DNA from: Balanoglossus misakiensis | Taxonomy: Eukaryota > Hemichordata | Reading direction: 5' to 3' | Length of the DNA stretch: 64,000 nt | Assembly: GCA_040954595.2 (NCBI GenBank) | Contig: CM082598.2 | Span: 9,796,001-9,860,000 of the forward strand | Part shown: in pieces, positions 12,401 to 27,400 of the stretch | Position numbering within the stretch: position 1 is the stretch's first letter | Layout of the letters: the number at the start of each line of letters is the position of its first letter | Position numbers and translations under genes: made by a program | Notes under the pieces: generated by a model | The model's input: the letters and a program-made list of their open reading frames with translations, nothing else | Database searches by the model: none | What the model was told of the DNA's origin: nothing

Positions 12401-15400
12401 TGGTTATCAGAAAGATCTTGGCGAGACATACTGACTCTTGCAGGATTGGTAAGTGACACATTTCAATTTTCAGTGAAATTACTGATCGCAATTTCCCATG
12501 GTCACTCCGGGGTCACCAATCGTTGGCCGTCTATATGTGAGTCATAAATAATAAGTCATATGCATCATAATTAACTCTTCAGTCCGAAGTATTAGATTGA
12601 AAACTGTAGTCTGCTGACATGGATTTACTTGGTTGCAGCCATATTTGTATCAAAAGGTGTCTAAGCCCTTGTTTTCTTCAGATAGACAGTGTACATGTAT
12701 ACCATTAACTAGCTGAACGTGTTAAACTTATTTTATTTATTATATTTTTGTAATTATAATCTCATGAAAGTAATTTACAGGTCAGACAAGAGGAAACCTC
12801 ATTCATGATATCGTTCATGACATACTGTAAAACGGGTACTTTTGCGACAGGAAATTTTCGCGATATCAAAAGAGGCAACTGATAGTGATAGGCAAGGATT
12901 AATTTTTGCGTTCTTGTATTTCAGTAACTGTACGTTATCTCCGAAAACATTGTATTGTATTCTTATTTGTCACACTTGTAGCAAGATTCTTGGCCACAAA
13001 CCAAGATGTTCAAACAAATTACACACTGTATAGCAAATACATGAAACCGTGTTTTTTGGCTCTCGTGTATTTCACGAAAATTTATTGCTCACGATAATAA
13101 CCTGTTTTACAGTAGGTCTTCATGTTTTATCAGAAGAGATTTTATGGTATATGTAAAATCTGTAAACACATCAATTTCAATCTTGATTATAACATTACTT
13201 GGAATATACTCTTAACAGCGAGAGATATTGAAGAAAGGCCAACAAAGGAATAGTGCCAAAAGAGTGAGTTGTATTTTACACAACCCAGCCATCACTTTTT
13301 AAAAGCGAACTTAAAAGATAAATGTCATTATCGAGTTATGTATGGGTGTCTCAAAACACATTGTGCGACAAGAAAGTGCTGGTCGCACTTTTGAGGAAAA
13401 TGCTATCTGCGACCACTAGCACTTTGATTCTGCGACTGCTAGCCCTTTGATTCTGCGACTGCTAGCACTTGCATTCTGCTACAAAATTTTTTATTGGTTG
13501 TGTAAGGTATGTGCACAATTAATACCCCATTGACAGTAACGAGGTGTGAACGATCCGACAACGCAACGTCAATGCCCGATGCTTTCCCGGCCGATCCCAA
13601 GTTCGTCACATTGATAGGTGCCGCAGTCATTGATTGGGTCAACAAAAGAGATGCCGTTGCCCGGGCCGTTGCATCGCCTTTCCGTACCGTTTGTACAAAC
13701 ATGCAACCCCAACTGTACATGGAAAAAGTAGCTGCGTATTGCTCCCAAACTAAAACATCAATGCAATATTGACAGAATAAAGGAAAAAGTTTATTAACGT
13801 AAGGCTGCATTCACAAACACCTCTGGAGGTGGGGGGGGGGGGGGGGACGGGAGAATTCAATTTTTTTTACCGTTAATTTTCACATGCCCCCCTCAACAAC
13901 CTGAAATATTTTCAAATCCCCCCCTTCCGAACTGCTAAAATTTTCAAATCCCCCCCCCCCCCCACCCATTTTCTTTCACAGAGCAAAACACATCACCTAT
14001 CTATCTTGTAAAAAAAGAAAAACAGCGCTCCCATGAAAAGAATTTGAAACTGATGTACCCCCTCACTGAACATTGTTTTTATTTTTAAGTATTTGTATTC
14101 TGTGTTGGGAGACATTGTAAACCGAGAATTGAAGGGGGTGGGAGGGGGTGTCCCCCTCCTACGTAAGAAAATTTTATAAAATACAGAGCTCAAAGCTGCA
14201 TTTTAATGAACCCGGCAAAAGCAAATTAACTCAACTACCGGTTTGTTGGGGAGGACAAATTTAACCGTTGCCGCTCAAAGTTATCATGGGGTGGGGGCAA
14301 ATCCCCTGACCTTGAACACTAGACAAACCAGTCAATGATTGAAAGGTGCTGATGAATGGAGGGGGTGGGTGTGGGAGGGGGTGTCCCCCTCCCACATTAG
14401 AAAATTTTGTAAAATAAAGGGCGCGAAACTGCATTTTTGTGGACTCAAAATAAATATTTAGTCGTCAAAGTTTCAAGTCCCCCCCCTTTCAGTCCCTAAA
14501 TTATTTCAAATCCCCCCCTTACATACCCTCAATTTTTTCAAATCCCCCCCCCCCTCAATTCTCCTGCCCCCCCCCCCCCCCCCTCCAGAGGTGTTTGTGA
14601 ATGCAGCCTAAGTACTGTATTATCGTTACACAGGCTCGATCGTATCATGGATGATCGTATCCCGGGATCGTATCAGCATCTTGAAGTCCTATTTTTCACA
14701 CGCAAAGGTCCCGGGTTCATGTGGGCGCGCACAACACGTAACTACACTCATGCTATAGAAATACACACAGTCGTTTTTCAACATAAAAATATTACCTTTA
14801 TTTAGACATAAAACCGCTAAGGGCAAGTATACCAATCACGGAAGCAAGTAGTCAGATTCATCGCGCGATTCATCGGATGCGCATTTCGCACTCGTTTAAT
14901 AGCTAGTTTCACTCAGACTCAGCTACAAAAATCGACAAACCAAAGAGTTCTTATTAAAGTCTTATTAAAGGTATACGGTCACCTATGGAAAATTAGCTAT
15001 AGTTACCATGGCGAATTGAGATCTAGCCAATCATGGATTTTCAGTGGGTGGCACACGCGAAAAAAAGAGCGCCACCATATGTTCTTTAGAACGCTTAGCC
15101 AAATATGGGCGTATGTAAATTGGAGGTGACCGTATACCTTTAAAGGTCAGTATTTAACCAAACGGAAATTACGTGGATCGTGTATTTTGTACACGAGTAC
15201 AACATATCAAGTTATCATCTTGAAATAAAGTTGAATGTCGCGATACTTTCAAAACCCCTCGATCGGTACGACTGTGCTTTTTAGAAGCTGGCTTTTATTC
15301 AAGCTTGTTGGTTGCACATGATCACAGCGCACAATGCAAGTACCAGTGGTCGCAGAATGCAAATGCTAGTGGTCGCAGAATCAAAGTGCTAGTGGTCGCA

Positions 15401-18400
15401 GAATCGAAGTGCTAGTGGTCGCAGATAGCATTTTCCTCAAAGTGTGACTAGCACTTTCTTGTCGCACAATGTGTTTTGAGACACCCGTATATACCTGCAT
15501 TATCACCAGCATCAGCATCAGCAGCTTCAAGTCCACTGTAGCATATAGCAATCACGTTAGTCCCTTAAACACACCCTCAGCCATGACTTCAAGTCAGTTA
15601 TTAACCTTTCACTGCCAAAGTTCATCTTGATACCATATAATCCACCCTCTTCAATTCCTCCAGCCATGCTGTCCACCCAGTCACTCCACCCTCTTCAATC
15701 CCTCCAGCCAGACACATCCCTCCAGTCATGTATTCCATTCCAGCTGGTCACTGTCCATTGAATCGCTCACCCTCATGAAGTACACCACTGTTCATCTAAC
15801 CACACTTCCCCAAAAGTGTCATTAAAAATCAAATAGTCCATTCCATCTTTTTATTATATTATATCATATCACTTTTATATCATTTTATATCTCTTTCTGA
15901 TACTTTCATGGTGGAAGACCTGTTTCAAAATTGTGTGATGGATGTGTGTGTCCGATTCATGTGTGTGTGTGTGTGTGTCAGTAATGAAAACCACCATCAA
16001 AAGTGACTGTTTGAGTGTTTCCAAGACATCATCATATCATTTACTGTAGCACAAACAGACATATACACATTTTACCAACAGCATGATGCATGACATTAAG
16101 CTCTGCATGTAAACAACTGCATCATAGCTTAACATCTAGGCTTGTAGCTTCATTGATTGTTGCAGGAGGTCACTCTTGGTAAATGACGTAATAATGACAT
16201 AGCCTTGACGCTGCCACTGGATGAAGGTTGGGGGGGGGGGGGGCAATGTGCAAATTGAAATGGTTAATCGTGGAAAACTCAAATTACCCATAATACTTAA
16301 TAGCCAAGTCACAGTCAAGTCTACTGCTGTAGTAGAAAAGTTTAAAAAATATTTTTTTAATCACTATATCAGGCATTTCCTAGTATCCCAAATAGGCTCC
16401 ATTTACATGCTCCTTAAATAAAACAAAAACATTATACAATGCAGCAGACAAGTAAACATTATGCGAAAAAATAAAACACAGAAATTTGCACACAATAAAT
16501 AGTCAAGATCATAAGTGTCTCTTCATTGGTAGTACCCAAACCAAAGTGAAAATTCATAGTGAACTAATTGAGATGCAGATCTCCACTAGAAAGTTTATTG
16601 GTTTACTGCCTACCAGTATATGGCCTTGTATCATCAATAGGGTGACAGTGTCATTCACTGCGAAGAACCTCCTGCTACTTCATTGCATCTAGCCTTGGTG
16701 TGTGGATCCATGTGGAGACATTCCATAGATCACTAATGTGACATACCGCATGAAGTTGGCTGTAGCTGAACTGACACTTGCTTTGCAGCTTTTCTGTAAT
16801 GCTTGGGCTAAATGGTGCACTCATTTATACAGTGAAACCTGTCTAAACCAAACCTGTCTAATCTGGAAACCAGTATATATACCGAACACCTTTTCTCGTC
16901 ACTTTGACCCAGAAGCACAATGTTAAATGAACATATAAACAAAACACATCTACAAACCGAACAGTTATTTCATTCCTTTTGGTGTTCGGTTTAGAAAGGT
17001 TTTATTGTAGATTGGTATTAATTATCATTGAAATTTGCTTTACAGCTATGGGTTGCAGCATGTATATACCACAGACATTTCTCAGTTGATTTTCATCCTC
17101 ATAGTTTTCTTTTTAATAGATCGCCATGACATCTGTTCCAACTACAAATACTTAGGGGTTATTACACGAATTTTGGTCGATAACGCGTCGTATTCGAGTG
17201 ATGTCCATATTTTGACAAGTTGCAAAGCAACGATTCAAAATACGGACATCACGAGAATGCGTCGCGTTATCAACCAAAATTCGTGTAATAACCCCTTCAT
17301 CATACATGCCTACCTATAAAACAGTACGATTTGCGAAAATGCGCCGAGAAAAACGATTTCAAATTTGAACCGGCCGCCCTGGGATCACGGCAGTAGCCAT
17401 GTTGTGACGTATGACGTGTGGGCCGTAGTATCATTTTAAGGGGGTTGGCAGCTTTCATTACGATGGGCACATCCGCATTCTAAAGAAAATTGTCTACGTT
17501 CTCCTTTCAAAATATCATGTTAACAATTATTTCGCATTGAGAATTCCGAAGAAGTAAAAATGTTACATTCAACATGACAAAACCGCCAGCTTTGAAAACT
17601 TTATTACAGCTTCTAATAACCGAATTTTACAACACCCCTCTACACGAGAGTCCTATGCCCCGTATGTTGCTCGCGCGCGCAGCGAACTGTCGCGCCGTTC
17701 ACTGAGTCAATGCTGCATGTGCTGTGTGATGATTTCAGCGCGTTCTCAAAAATAGTTCGAGACGCGGACGCGATATTTCACATTGTGAAATACCGTAAAA
17801 TATCCTCGGGGCGAGAACAATAGAAAGTGTTAAATACCCGTACAGGCGTTGCATGTATGATGTATACCAAAACAAAAGTCAAGGATGTGTTAACTCCAAA
17901 AGTGAAAGTGATGTCATTTCCATAGAATGTTTCAACAAAACAAGTTGGACATTTTATTCACTTGCAAGTGACTTTAAAAGGGTGTTAACAATTTTCTTCC
18001 AGGTTGTCTTATAAAAAATTTAATCACTAATGAAATGTCAGTCTATAACTTAAAATAATGAGCTGTTCAATCACAATGCAATCTACTAGATTCAATACAC
18101 GATCACTCCTGGAAAATAACCTTTTGACTTCATTAAAGGCACGTAAGCTGCAACTGGATAAAAAATTAAAATTTTAAATAATCTCATATATGCTTTTAAT
18201 TATGTCTATTAAATGCTATTTCATGATAATATATCAAGCTCAACACTTATTTATGACAAAATGGCCAAAAATTAAAGAAAAACGAAAATTCCTGCAATTT
18301 TAAAAAAAGTGCAATATTACAGTGAAAAAAGGAAAAATATAATGTCTCAGTGGTGTATATTTACTTCCATGAGCTCAAGTGGATGAGATCGTGTTTTATT

Positions 18401-21400
18401 TATGAAGTTTCAAAACCGGAAATGCAACATTTTCATTGTTTCTTGCATTTTCCCACGGGGGCGGCCATAATCGCTTGCGGCAAAGGTTTATTATTTATCT
18501 GGTTAAAACTTGCATATGCACTCATATTTAGGGTTTATAATGTATTGTTCACTGCCTCCATCTGCATGGACTAATGGTAGTGCAGTTTGAAACAAAAATT
18601 ATGAAAATTATCCCAAAAGTTACAGCTTACGTGCCTTTAAAAGCACAAATTCCTGGAACGTCCCAGAAGCTAAGCGTGGATTGTGTGAACATGATGCTAC
18701 CAATATAATAGACAGATACCAACACCAAGGATTCTCATCCAGAAATGCCAAGGTGGTGGTTATCTGACATGTTCACTTTGTTGAATACAGCAATCCTCTT
18801 GAGCACAGATTTTGATTGTCACTTCAAAAGTTGAAACTTATGAATAGTTAAGGATGTACGTGCAGAACGTACACTGGTATTGGTAAACAGCATGCGTGGG
18901 TCTCTTTCCCATAGGATTGCATTCATAATTGCTAGAAAATAAACTTCTACTATTGTTATTTTCACGAAATTTTACACATAGCTCAGTCAAGTAAATATAA
19001 ATTCATTGGTCAATAAAATTGTGTGGTCACTGCGCTCTATTTTGATATAAGTTGCGTTAAAATTTTTGCCCATAGACAAACCACTGCCTGGTGAAAAAGG
19101 CCGAGTCAGCAGTTTTCTTCAATTACTGACTAAATTCATGGCTCTGTATTTCAAAAACAAGTGCGGTGACCTCTATATTTTATCACAGATTTTCATTACA
19201 CATACAAAGAAGAAACCAAAAATCAACAATTAAAAGAAATGACAATACTTTCAATTTTACTGAACATATATCTGTAATGAGTGTTTGTAATCTGCACTGT
19301 AGTACAGGCAATACAATCAGTGGTAATCAGTGCTTCATGCTGCATTGCTGTTATTCTGATATCATCTTCTCATTCTATTCTTCACAGCAATATCAAAAAA
19401 TTTCATTGGTTTGTGTTTGTATTGACATTGCATGTTCAATCAATCTATTCAGTGCGGTAGGAAATGTTTGTGATTGACAACAATCTAACCAACCTTAAAT
19501 GAAATACATCTGTTAATTTCTTGTCATATGGGTTCTACATTATACAAAAATGTACAAAATTTCTATGGGATTCATACACAATACCACTATAATTTCATAT
19601 AACGTATTGCAAATATATGAAGACATTGAATCACAGGTAAACTGTACATGCTGTTCATGTAGTTGCTTAAACCCAGGTACAGCAGCAGACTTATACTATT
19701 ATTTAGTTTTGTGGATTTGTTAATGATATCACAAATGGGTAAATGGTTAGAATAGATGTACAATCACAAGCTAATTTAAAATATGAGAACAAATTTTTGA
19801 AATTATACTAACCATCCGTAATAATCTTCCTTTCAGCGAATCTTTGCCAATTTTGCTAGAGAGTTCAAGGATCACCTCGAAGGATTCAAACAGATTTTTG
19901 ACAGTCCTGACCCACACCGTGAATCTCTGCCAGGACATTGGAATGAGGATTTAGATGACTTTCAGAAACTTGTAGTTCTGAGATGTATCCGTGCTGATAA
20001 AGTTACAAATGCCATGCAGGTAACAAGTTCTTCAAGTCTTTGAAATTTTTAGGTCCCATTTTGGTTTATATATGCCATAGGACCTTATGGAATCAGTTGC
20101 TTCTAAATGTATGTATGGGTGTATGTCTGTCCACATCAAAAATTTGGAAACCGCTTGGCATATCACCTTGATATTTTGTGTGCAGATGCAAGATGGACTG
20201 TAGATGGGAGTTTGTTAAAATATGAAATAGGTCGAAACTCATATACACAACTACTGGTCAGATTGATCTGAAAATTGGTATGCATGTATCTTACGTCAAT
20301 CTCACAGTCCTGAAAGTTTTTATGTTATATCATGCTAAAGTGATATTCGGTCATTCTGATACTTTGTAACAGAAAAAATGTGAAAAAAGTAGATTGACCT
20401 TAAAGGGGAAATCCGGTCCAGCTGATTTCTACATAATTTGGTAGCTTTGAGGTCACTCTTTCAGAAAGAACACACCTTCGCTGTGTATAAGTCGCGCGAT
20501 TTTTTACAAAAACAAGGGAAAGTTGGCAGAATTTCCAACATGGCGTTTACTGTAATTTGAATCATGGGAAAAAAAGCGCCAGGACCAACTTCCGCCCACC
20601 TTTGTGTGGGTGATACCATTTTCCAATGGGTGTTACTAGGCGACAGACTAGGCGTATTTGCATAGCTATTGTTTATACTTTGAGTCAGTTGATAAACAAT
20701 CAGGAGCAAAGTCGAAAATTTGTCATCTGTTGACAGTTTTCATGAGCTATAATATACTTAGCCTGTTACGCAGTGACACCAATCGGAAAATGGGACACTT
20801 TATCGACTAAATTTTTTTTTTTTTGTTAGATGGGTCATACACAATCCCCTGTTAAAATTTGAGCAAATTCGGCCAACGCAGAGCGAAGCTAAATTCTTCT
20901 GAAGTTGTCAAAAGCAGCGAAAATGCAAACTGAGAAAAACGGCAATTTGCATTGTTGACACCTATTTCTTAAGCTGTGGACTCATTCAGAAAAGTGCTAT
21001 TTTTGGGTGATTATGCACCATTTCCACCAAGACGCATTTGTCAGAATGTGGATCAGTATTAGACCTACTGATTTATGTAAAAAAATAAAATTTGGCAAAA
21101 ATCACAACTTTTCATGCAATGCCACCTTAATATGTCAACTACAAAGACAGAAATGTTTGACCAAAGGAAGTCATGAAATACAGTAAACATATCATTTCTT
21201 CCATCTCTTACTACAGTGAGTTGTCGACCTTTACCCAGAATGCAATTATTATAATATGATTTGACCCCTAGCACAAAGTTAACAGCAATTAAGGCAGCCA
21301 GATTTGCTCACATCACAGCTATATAATAACCATAGAAATAACATATGATTTGTCATATCTAGGATTATGTGGCTGGTCATCTTGGCCAACGCTTTATTGA

Positions 21401-24400
21401 ACCACAGACAGCAGATTTGGCCATAGCCTACAAGGATTCATCACCACAAACACCACTGATTTTTGTACTATCTGCGGGTACCGATCCTGCGGCTGATCTA
21501 TACAAATTTGCTGAAGAAATGAGATTTGCCAAGAAGTTGAGTTCCATCTCACTTGGACAGGGACAGGTAAAGTAACCAACACTTTCTTTTTTATCAGACG
21601 ATCCCTATGAAGTGATTATGGTGTGTTATTACACCTCACGTATTATGTCGTGGCTGAGACTCACTCATGGCATAGAAAAAAAGTGATATAACACGGCTAG
21701 AGTAGATAAAGCCCAGTGATATTGCCACTGGGTTGTTTTGGCGTTCTACGCGCGACTTCTGCACATAACAAACTGTCATTCAATGGCTTCCTCCACGATC
21801 AGTCAGCTCCCGCATCTATGGCTTCAAAGCAACACACAGGCTAAACACCTGTTCAACTGGACGATATTTTACTGCAAACGGATAGTAAATACACCAAAAT
21901 CGCAACCAACAGCACAATATCCTCAAAATTATCTTCGAAGTAGGTATATACATCTACAGTTTTTGGGAGCTCGAGACATTTAGTTCACTGCAACGTACAA
22001 CCTTCTTATATGATGTATGTATGTTCAAATGTTTGGCGTAATAAAGTTAATAACACATGATGCTCGGGCAACATCGCTATCATGTGTTATTATTTAAATC
22101 ATGTGTGCTTCTTCCCTCCATATATGGTCGACATCGGCCGCACCATGAATACTAACCATCTATTACGATGTAGTCCTACATCGGCAGTTATACAATGTAT
22201 ATATACAGTTATGTAATTTGTAAATATCCCAGTTACAGAACTAAATTCCAACTAATCATAGACCGAAGGTGCAAAATGGGGCCACAAACCGATCGCCCAG
22301 AATAGGAGTACAGATTGACAGCACAGAATGGGGGTGCAGACTGATGTCACTGAGTGAAATGTGCGTCGGTCAGATTGGTGTGCAGACGATTTCTGACCCC
22401 TCATATAGCTCTGTTCATGCAGTATACACATATTGAATGGCCATGAGAGCAACAGCATATGTCTGAAACCCAAGGGACTGTGAGTCACCCCCCAAAAACA
22501 GACTGTTTCCCGAGGCAAAAGGCCAAGTGAAACAAGGGGGGGGGGGGGGGGGTGACTCACAGTCCCGAGGGGTAAAAGACATATATGTTGCCTGAAAGGC
22601 CAGTCAATATGTGTTTTGTAACATCCGCAGCCATGCATAAGAACTCACCATACACAAAGTAAGCCGGCATCATTTTTCGGAACTGATGCCCGGCAGGCAA
22701 CAGCACAAAAAGAACCCACACCACGTGACTATCAATTGACGAATGAGAACACAGTCTTCGGATGAGGTGTGTTACAATGGTCTATGGAGCACTACTGGTC
22801 CAAGTTTCATATCTTGAGTTACCATTTTGAGTGTACTGTGATGCTGCATCCACCGGGATGCAAGTCAAATATTGTGTCTTGAATGCTTAATGATGTGTCA
22901 AACATGCAGGATTTATGCATAAACACGATCTGTGTTCGTTTTGTTGTTTGTAGCCACAAAGTTGCAAATTTATATCATAACACCGTTGTGCTAGCTGAGT
23001 GTGTGTCCAATAAGAAATAGTCAAGTACAGCAATAGGGCTGAAGGATTTCGGGCTGCCAATACTCAACTTTGGACTACCAACTTCAGAAAAGGGTAGCCC
23101 ACTTAGCAGGTCTTTCATTGTGTCATATGTACACTGCCAAATTTTTATGTTCTATATTCTTCCTGTCACTGTACTTCCACTATTTACAAATAGAAACTGA
23201 GTTAGGTATGTGTAAGTGACCATAGTCTCATGATAGAGAAAGACAAACATACCAGATCAAAACTGCCCATAAAATGCTATACGGGGAATCATGAGTTCGC
23301 GACGCAGTTACACGAGTGAGGAATAAGGGGGAATTATATTTTTATCACATACATGGATCCGTTAATTTTGATTTTCAAATAAAACTGTTTCGTGAAAAAT
23401 TAAAGATCAATGTTATGCGGTCTATCTGTCAGGTCACGACCTGGACGATTCTGGTTTTGAAGAGCCTTTGTCTGTCGCGCATCAGCTGGATTTCATCGTC
23501 CCTCAAGGTTTCACTGGAGCAGGAAACCTTAGTTTTTTATGCCTTTTGCTCAGACCGTTTTGCTCTAATCGCATCGTAATTTTTTTCGAATACTTAATTT
23601 TGTACCTGTCGCTCGATCGAGGACGCGACGACATTGGCTCAGCACTGCTGCCATCCTCGCGACAGTTTTGGTGCCAGTTGGTGCGATAAAAAATGTAAAC
23701 TAATCATCGATCGTCCATATTTTTACACATGAAACACTTTGGGTATTCTTTATATCGAAAAAAAAACCAACACTTACACTGAATTTCGCCGTCCAAAGAG
23801 AACTGTGTTTACAAGCTTAAAGTAGTTCCAGTTGGTGACGTCAGAAGGATGGTAATAACAATAACGCTTGGCCCATATTACCATCCCTCTGACGTCATAC
23901 TATGGTAATATGCGGAGCTATGTATGTGATAAGAAAAAAATAAATCCGAAATGAAAAATAAATAAAATCAGAGTGCAATTGAATTCACACTGCTTACCAT
24001 GGACTCTTGTGTTAAAACAGTACGTAGCCTTTTAGTGTATGTTTTATAATTCTTGCTGAGGTTAATTAGTTCATGACTATTTTTCACCTTTGAAGGGAAC
24101 AATTTAAATAGATTTATTGTTCATATTAATACACGAAATTGAATGAATATTAATTAATAGTCCCTGTCAACGATATATGCCTACAGGGTCCACGTGCAGA
24201 AGCCATGATGCGAAGTGCCATGGACCGTGGTAAATGGGTCTTCTTTCAAAATTGTCATCTGTCACCTAGTTGGATGCCTGCATTGGAAAGATTGATTGAA
24301 AACATTGACCCTGATAAGGTAAGCTTGGTCTGTAGCCTCTGTTTCTGTCCCCTCTGTCTCCTCCTGTCCTATCTATCTATTTGTCTGTCTGCATGCCTGC

Positions 24401-27400
24401 CTGCCTGCTTGCCTGTCTGTCTGTCCACATACCACTGTCTGATGGTATAAAAATATGTCTGTCTGCCATCAGCCACCCAGCAGTCAGTCAGTCTATCTGT
24501 CTGCGTGTTTGTCTGTCTGCCTGCCCGTCTGTCTGTCTGACTGGCTTGCTTGCTGACTGGCTGGCTACCTGGCTAGCTAGCTAGCTGGCAAACTTGCATA
24601 GCACCAAATGTCTAAAGAAAAACAATGCTTAGTGGGACATCCTTGGCTGTTCAATTACAAGCTCATAATTTATCTAATGCTGAAATCATTGGGACTTCAT
24701 AACATCTAACTTGTCATTGTAGTCATGGGTATGACTTTAGGACTTTTGGTATGAAAAGACACACAGAGGAAACAAAATTCTTTTTGGATCATTGTTAAGG
24801 GACCGTTCAGTTTATACGGTGGGGGGGGGGGCGGCGGCAAAATCCAGGGGGGGGGGGGTCACTTAAATTTTGAAGTCCAAAAGGGGGGGGGGGTCATCTG
24901 GTTTTTTTAAACATTTAGGGGGGGTCACATACTTTTGCCACCGAACTTTTGCTTTTGAGTCCACAAAATTGCAGTTTCGCGCCCTTTATTTTACAAAATT
25001 TTCTACCCACCCCCTTCATTCTCTGCCACATTTTGTTTTTTGCTGGTTTGTCTAGTGTACCAGGGCAGAGTGCTTGCCATCTCAACCCCACTGATGATAA
25101 TATTTAACAAAGTAAATACATAAAGGAGAATAATCGTTTAAACCATTTCGCATAACTGATAATTTCGTGCTGCAATCTATATACTAGAAGTTTTATAAAT
25201 GATGTCATGACAAAGATGACGCCAAATCTAACTTTGAGTGGAGTGGCAAAAAGTAAAATTGGTCCTCCCAAACATTGAGATAATTTGCTTTTGAGTTCAT
25301 AAAAATGCAACTTTGAGCTACATATTTTACAAAATTTTATTATGTGGGAGGCGGACACCACCCCCTCAATTCTTCGTCACAAATCATTTATTCGCTGGTT
25401 TGTCTAGTAAACCAGGGCAGACTTCTTCCCACCCCAACCCATGCTTACTTTGAGTGAAGTGTCAAAATTAAAATTTGTCCTGCCTAACATTGACTGATTG
25501 AGTTTGCTTTTGAGTTCATTAAAATGCAACTTTGAGCACCGTATTTAAAAAAAAATTATTATGTGGCCCACCCCAGCCACTTTTCTTGTTAGCTCTGCTG
25601 TCACTTGTATCAGCCGAGCTGTAGCAGTAGGTTAATAAGTGTCCGTCCGTCCTTCGTCCTTTGTCCATCGTCTGTCGTCCGTCGTCCGTCAACTTTTGAG
25701 ATTTCAATCTTCTTCTTTAAAACTACTTGGCATATTTAGCTGAAATTTGGTTGGAATGTGTGTTATGGTGCCCTTACCTGATTTTGTTAATTTGGATTTG
25801 ATAGGTTCATGAATATGCAAATTAGATCTAAAAATAGAATTTTTGGTCAAAAATCTTCTTCTCCATAACTACATGTACGATGGAGCTGAAATTTGGTAGG
25901 AATGTGTGTTATGGTGCCCCTACCTGATTTTGTTAATTTGGATATGATGGGGTCATAAATATGCAAATTAGATCTAAAAATAGAATTTTTGGAGAAAAAA
26001 ATCTTCTTCTCCCTAACTACATGTACGGTGGAGCTGAAATTGGGAATGTGTGGTATGGTGCCCCTACCTGATTTTGTCAATTGGAATTTTGATGGGGTCA
26101 TGAATATGCGAATTAGAACCTTGGTGCTTCCTTTTGATGTTGTTCTTTAGGATTCAATTCTTTCTTTCTTTAGCGCAATGAATCAAGCTAAATTTGGATA
26201 AATACTTGTGATGTTTATGTTTGGTTTTGTTCAATAGAATACAATTGTTATGAATTAAAACCTAGGGTATTCATATCATCGCCCAGGTTACTCTGTTAAA
26301 GTCAGCAGAGCTCTTTTGACCGATGGGTCACTTGTTTTACCAATTCTAGCAACTATTGTTAGTATTGACTTGTCATTTTATTATGTTCATAGATTTCTTT
26401 ATTGCAACGATATACTATTATATACTTCAATTACTTTAAGAAATTTATAATTGAGGTGTGAGGAGCCTCATTCCCTTTATTGCATAGAGTGTACATAGGA
26501 TCAGGACGGCGAATGTTTTCGGCGTGGGGGGGGGGGGTCATCATTTTTTGGTGCTGGGTGAATGGGGGTCGGCCTGATTTTGAAAACCGATGACACAAAC
26601 TTGCCGCCCACCCCCAGCCGTAACAACTGAACGGTCCCTAAGTTATTTCTTGGAAATATGCTGTGTACATGAAAAATACAGTCTTCCACTGTGTATACAT
26701 CTTTGCATAGAATTAAATTTTGTAATATTCTTTTTGCAAATCCAGTAACTCTGATATACTCTCTATTTGATGTAGGTTCATCGTGATTTCCGTCTATGGT
26801 TAACAAGTATGCCGAGTCCTCGATTCCCAGTGCCTGTCTTACAGAATGGTGCTAAGATGACCATGGAACCCCCCAAAGGCATCAAAGCTAATTTGTTACA
26901 ATCCTATGTCAGCTACAATGATGACCTGCTAAATTCATGTGGTGAAAAGGTATGTCGTATCACAGTATTTTGATTTTGTTTCACGCAATCTAAAAAATAT
27001 GTGCTGTTCTGATTACCCAACCTGCCCTAATATTAGCCCGCTGACCCTAAACTTTTTAGAGCTCCGTAAACTGGAAATAAAAATACGGCGGCCAGAGAAT
27101 TAAAAAGAAAATTGCAAAATAAAAGAATTTCCCTACCTACCTACCCTATTTTTGAAAACCATGTAATCAGAACAGCATATATTATTTTATTTGGCCTCAT
27201 TATAATTGTCAAGGTTTGTTGACCATACAAACTTGACTACCCCACATGCTGTACTCTGTACGCAGCGACAGTACCATTATCAAATCCATACCGTACAGCA
27301 CAGGGGCGTGTAATCTTGTCTACTCTGGATCTCTGTGCGAGTTAGCGAGTGTGGATGGAAGCAAGTGCATGATGACTGATGTAAACGATCGCGCACTGCG

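Larger units (their letters stand above)
13333..15497. mobile_element. TIR element family A, copy 2, with 7-bp duplication cattatc
   Basis: Same ends as 650-1925, flanked by cattatc at 13326-13332 and 15498-15504. The extra length relative to copy 1 comes largely from two insertions, 13803-14608 and 14967-15141. The flank near 14890 also lacks a segment that copy 1 has at about 1388-1478. No transposase frame. Confidence 0.87.
24799..26638. mobile_element. 1.84-kb Harbinger-like element with TAA duplication and G-runs
   Basis: Ends gggaccgttcagtt and aactgaacggtccc are inverted and flanked by TAA (24796-24798 and 26639-26641). G-runs and C-runs sit near both ends. The inside (tcacttaaattttgaagtcc, ttttgcttttgagtccac) matches the partial copy at 34511-35062. 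A separate 740-base insertion sits at 25591-26330. No transposase frame seen. The three-base TAA target suggests PIF/Harbinger. Confidence 0.83.

Noticed and set aside
11863-12459. Long ORFs rich in YVCM or THIH repeats
   Set aside because: Translations of the (TATG)n microsatellite in several frames, one of them also antisense to exon e8.
20461-20709. ORFs with [20 protein letters not shown] in three places (6664, 20461, 35733)
   Set aside because: The same peptide comes from the inverted arms of foldback family C; a repeat artefact with no transposase features.
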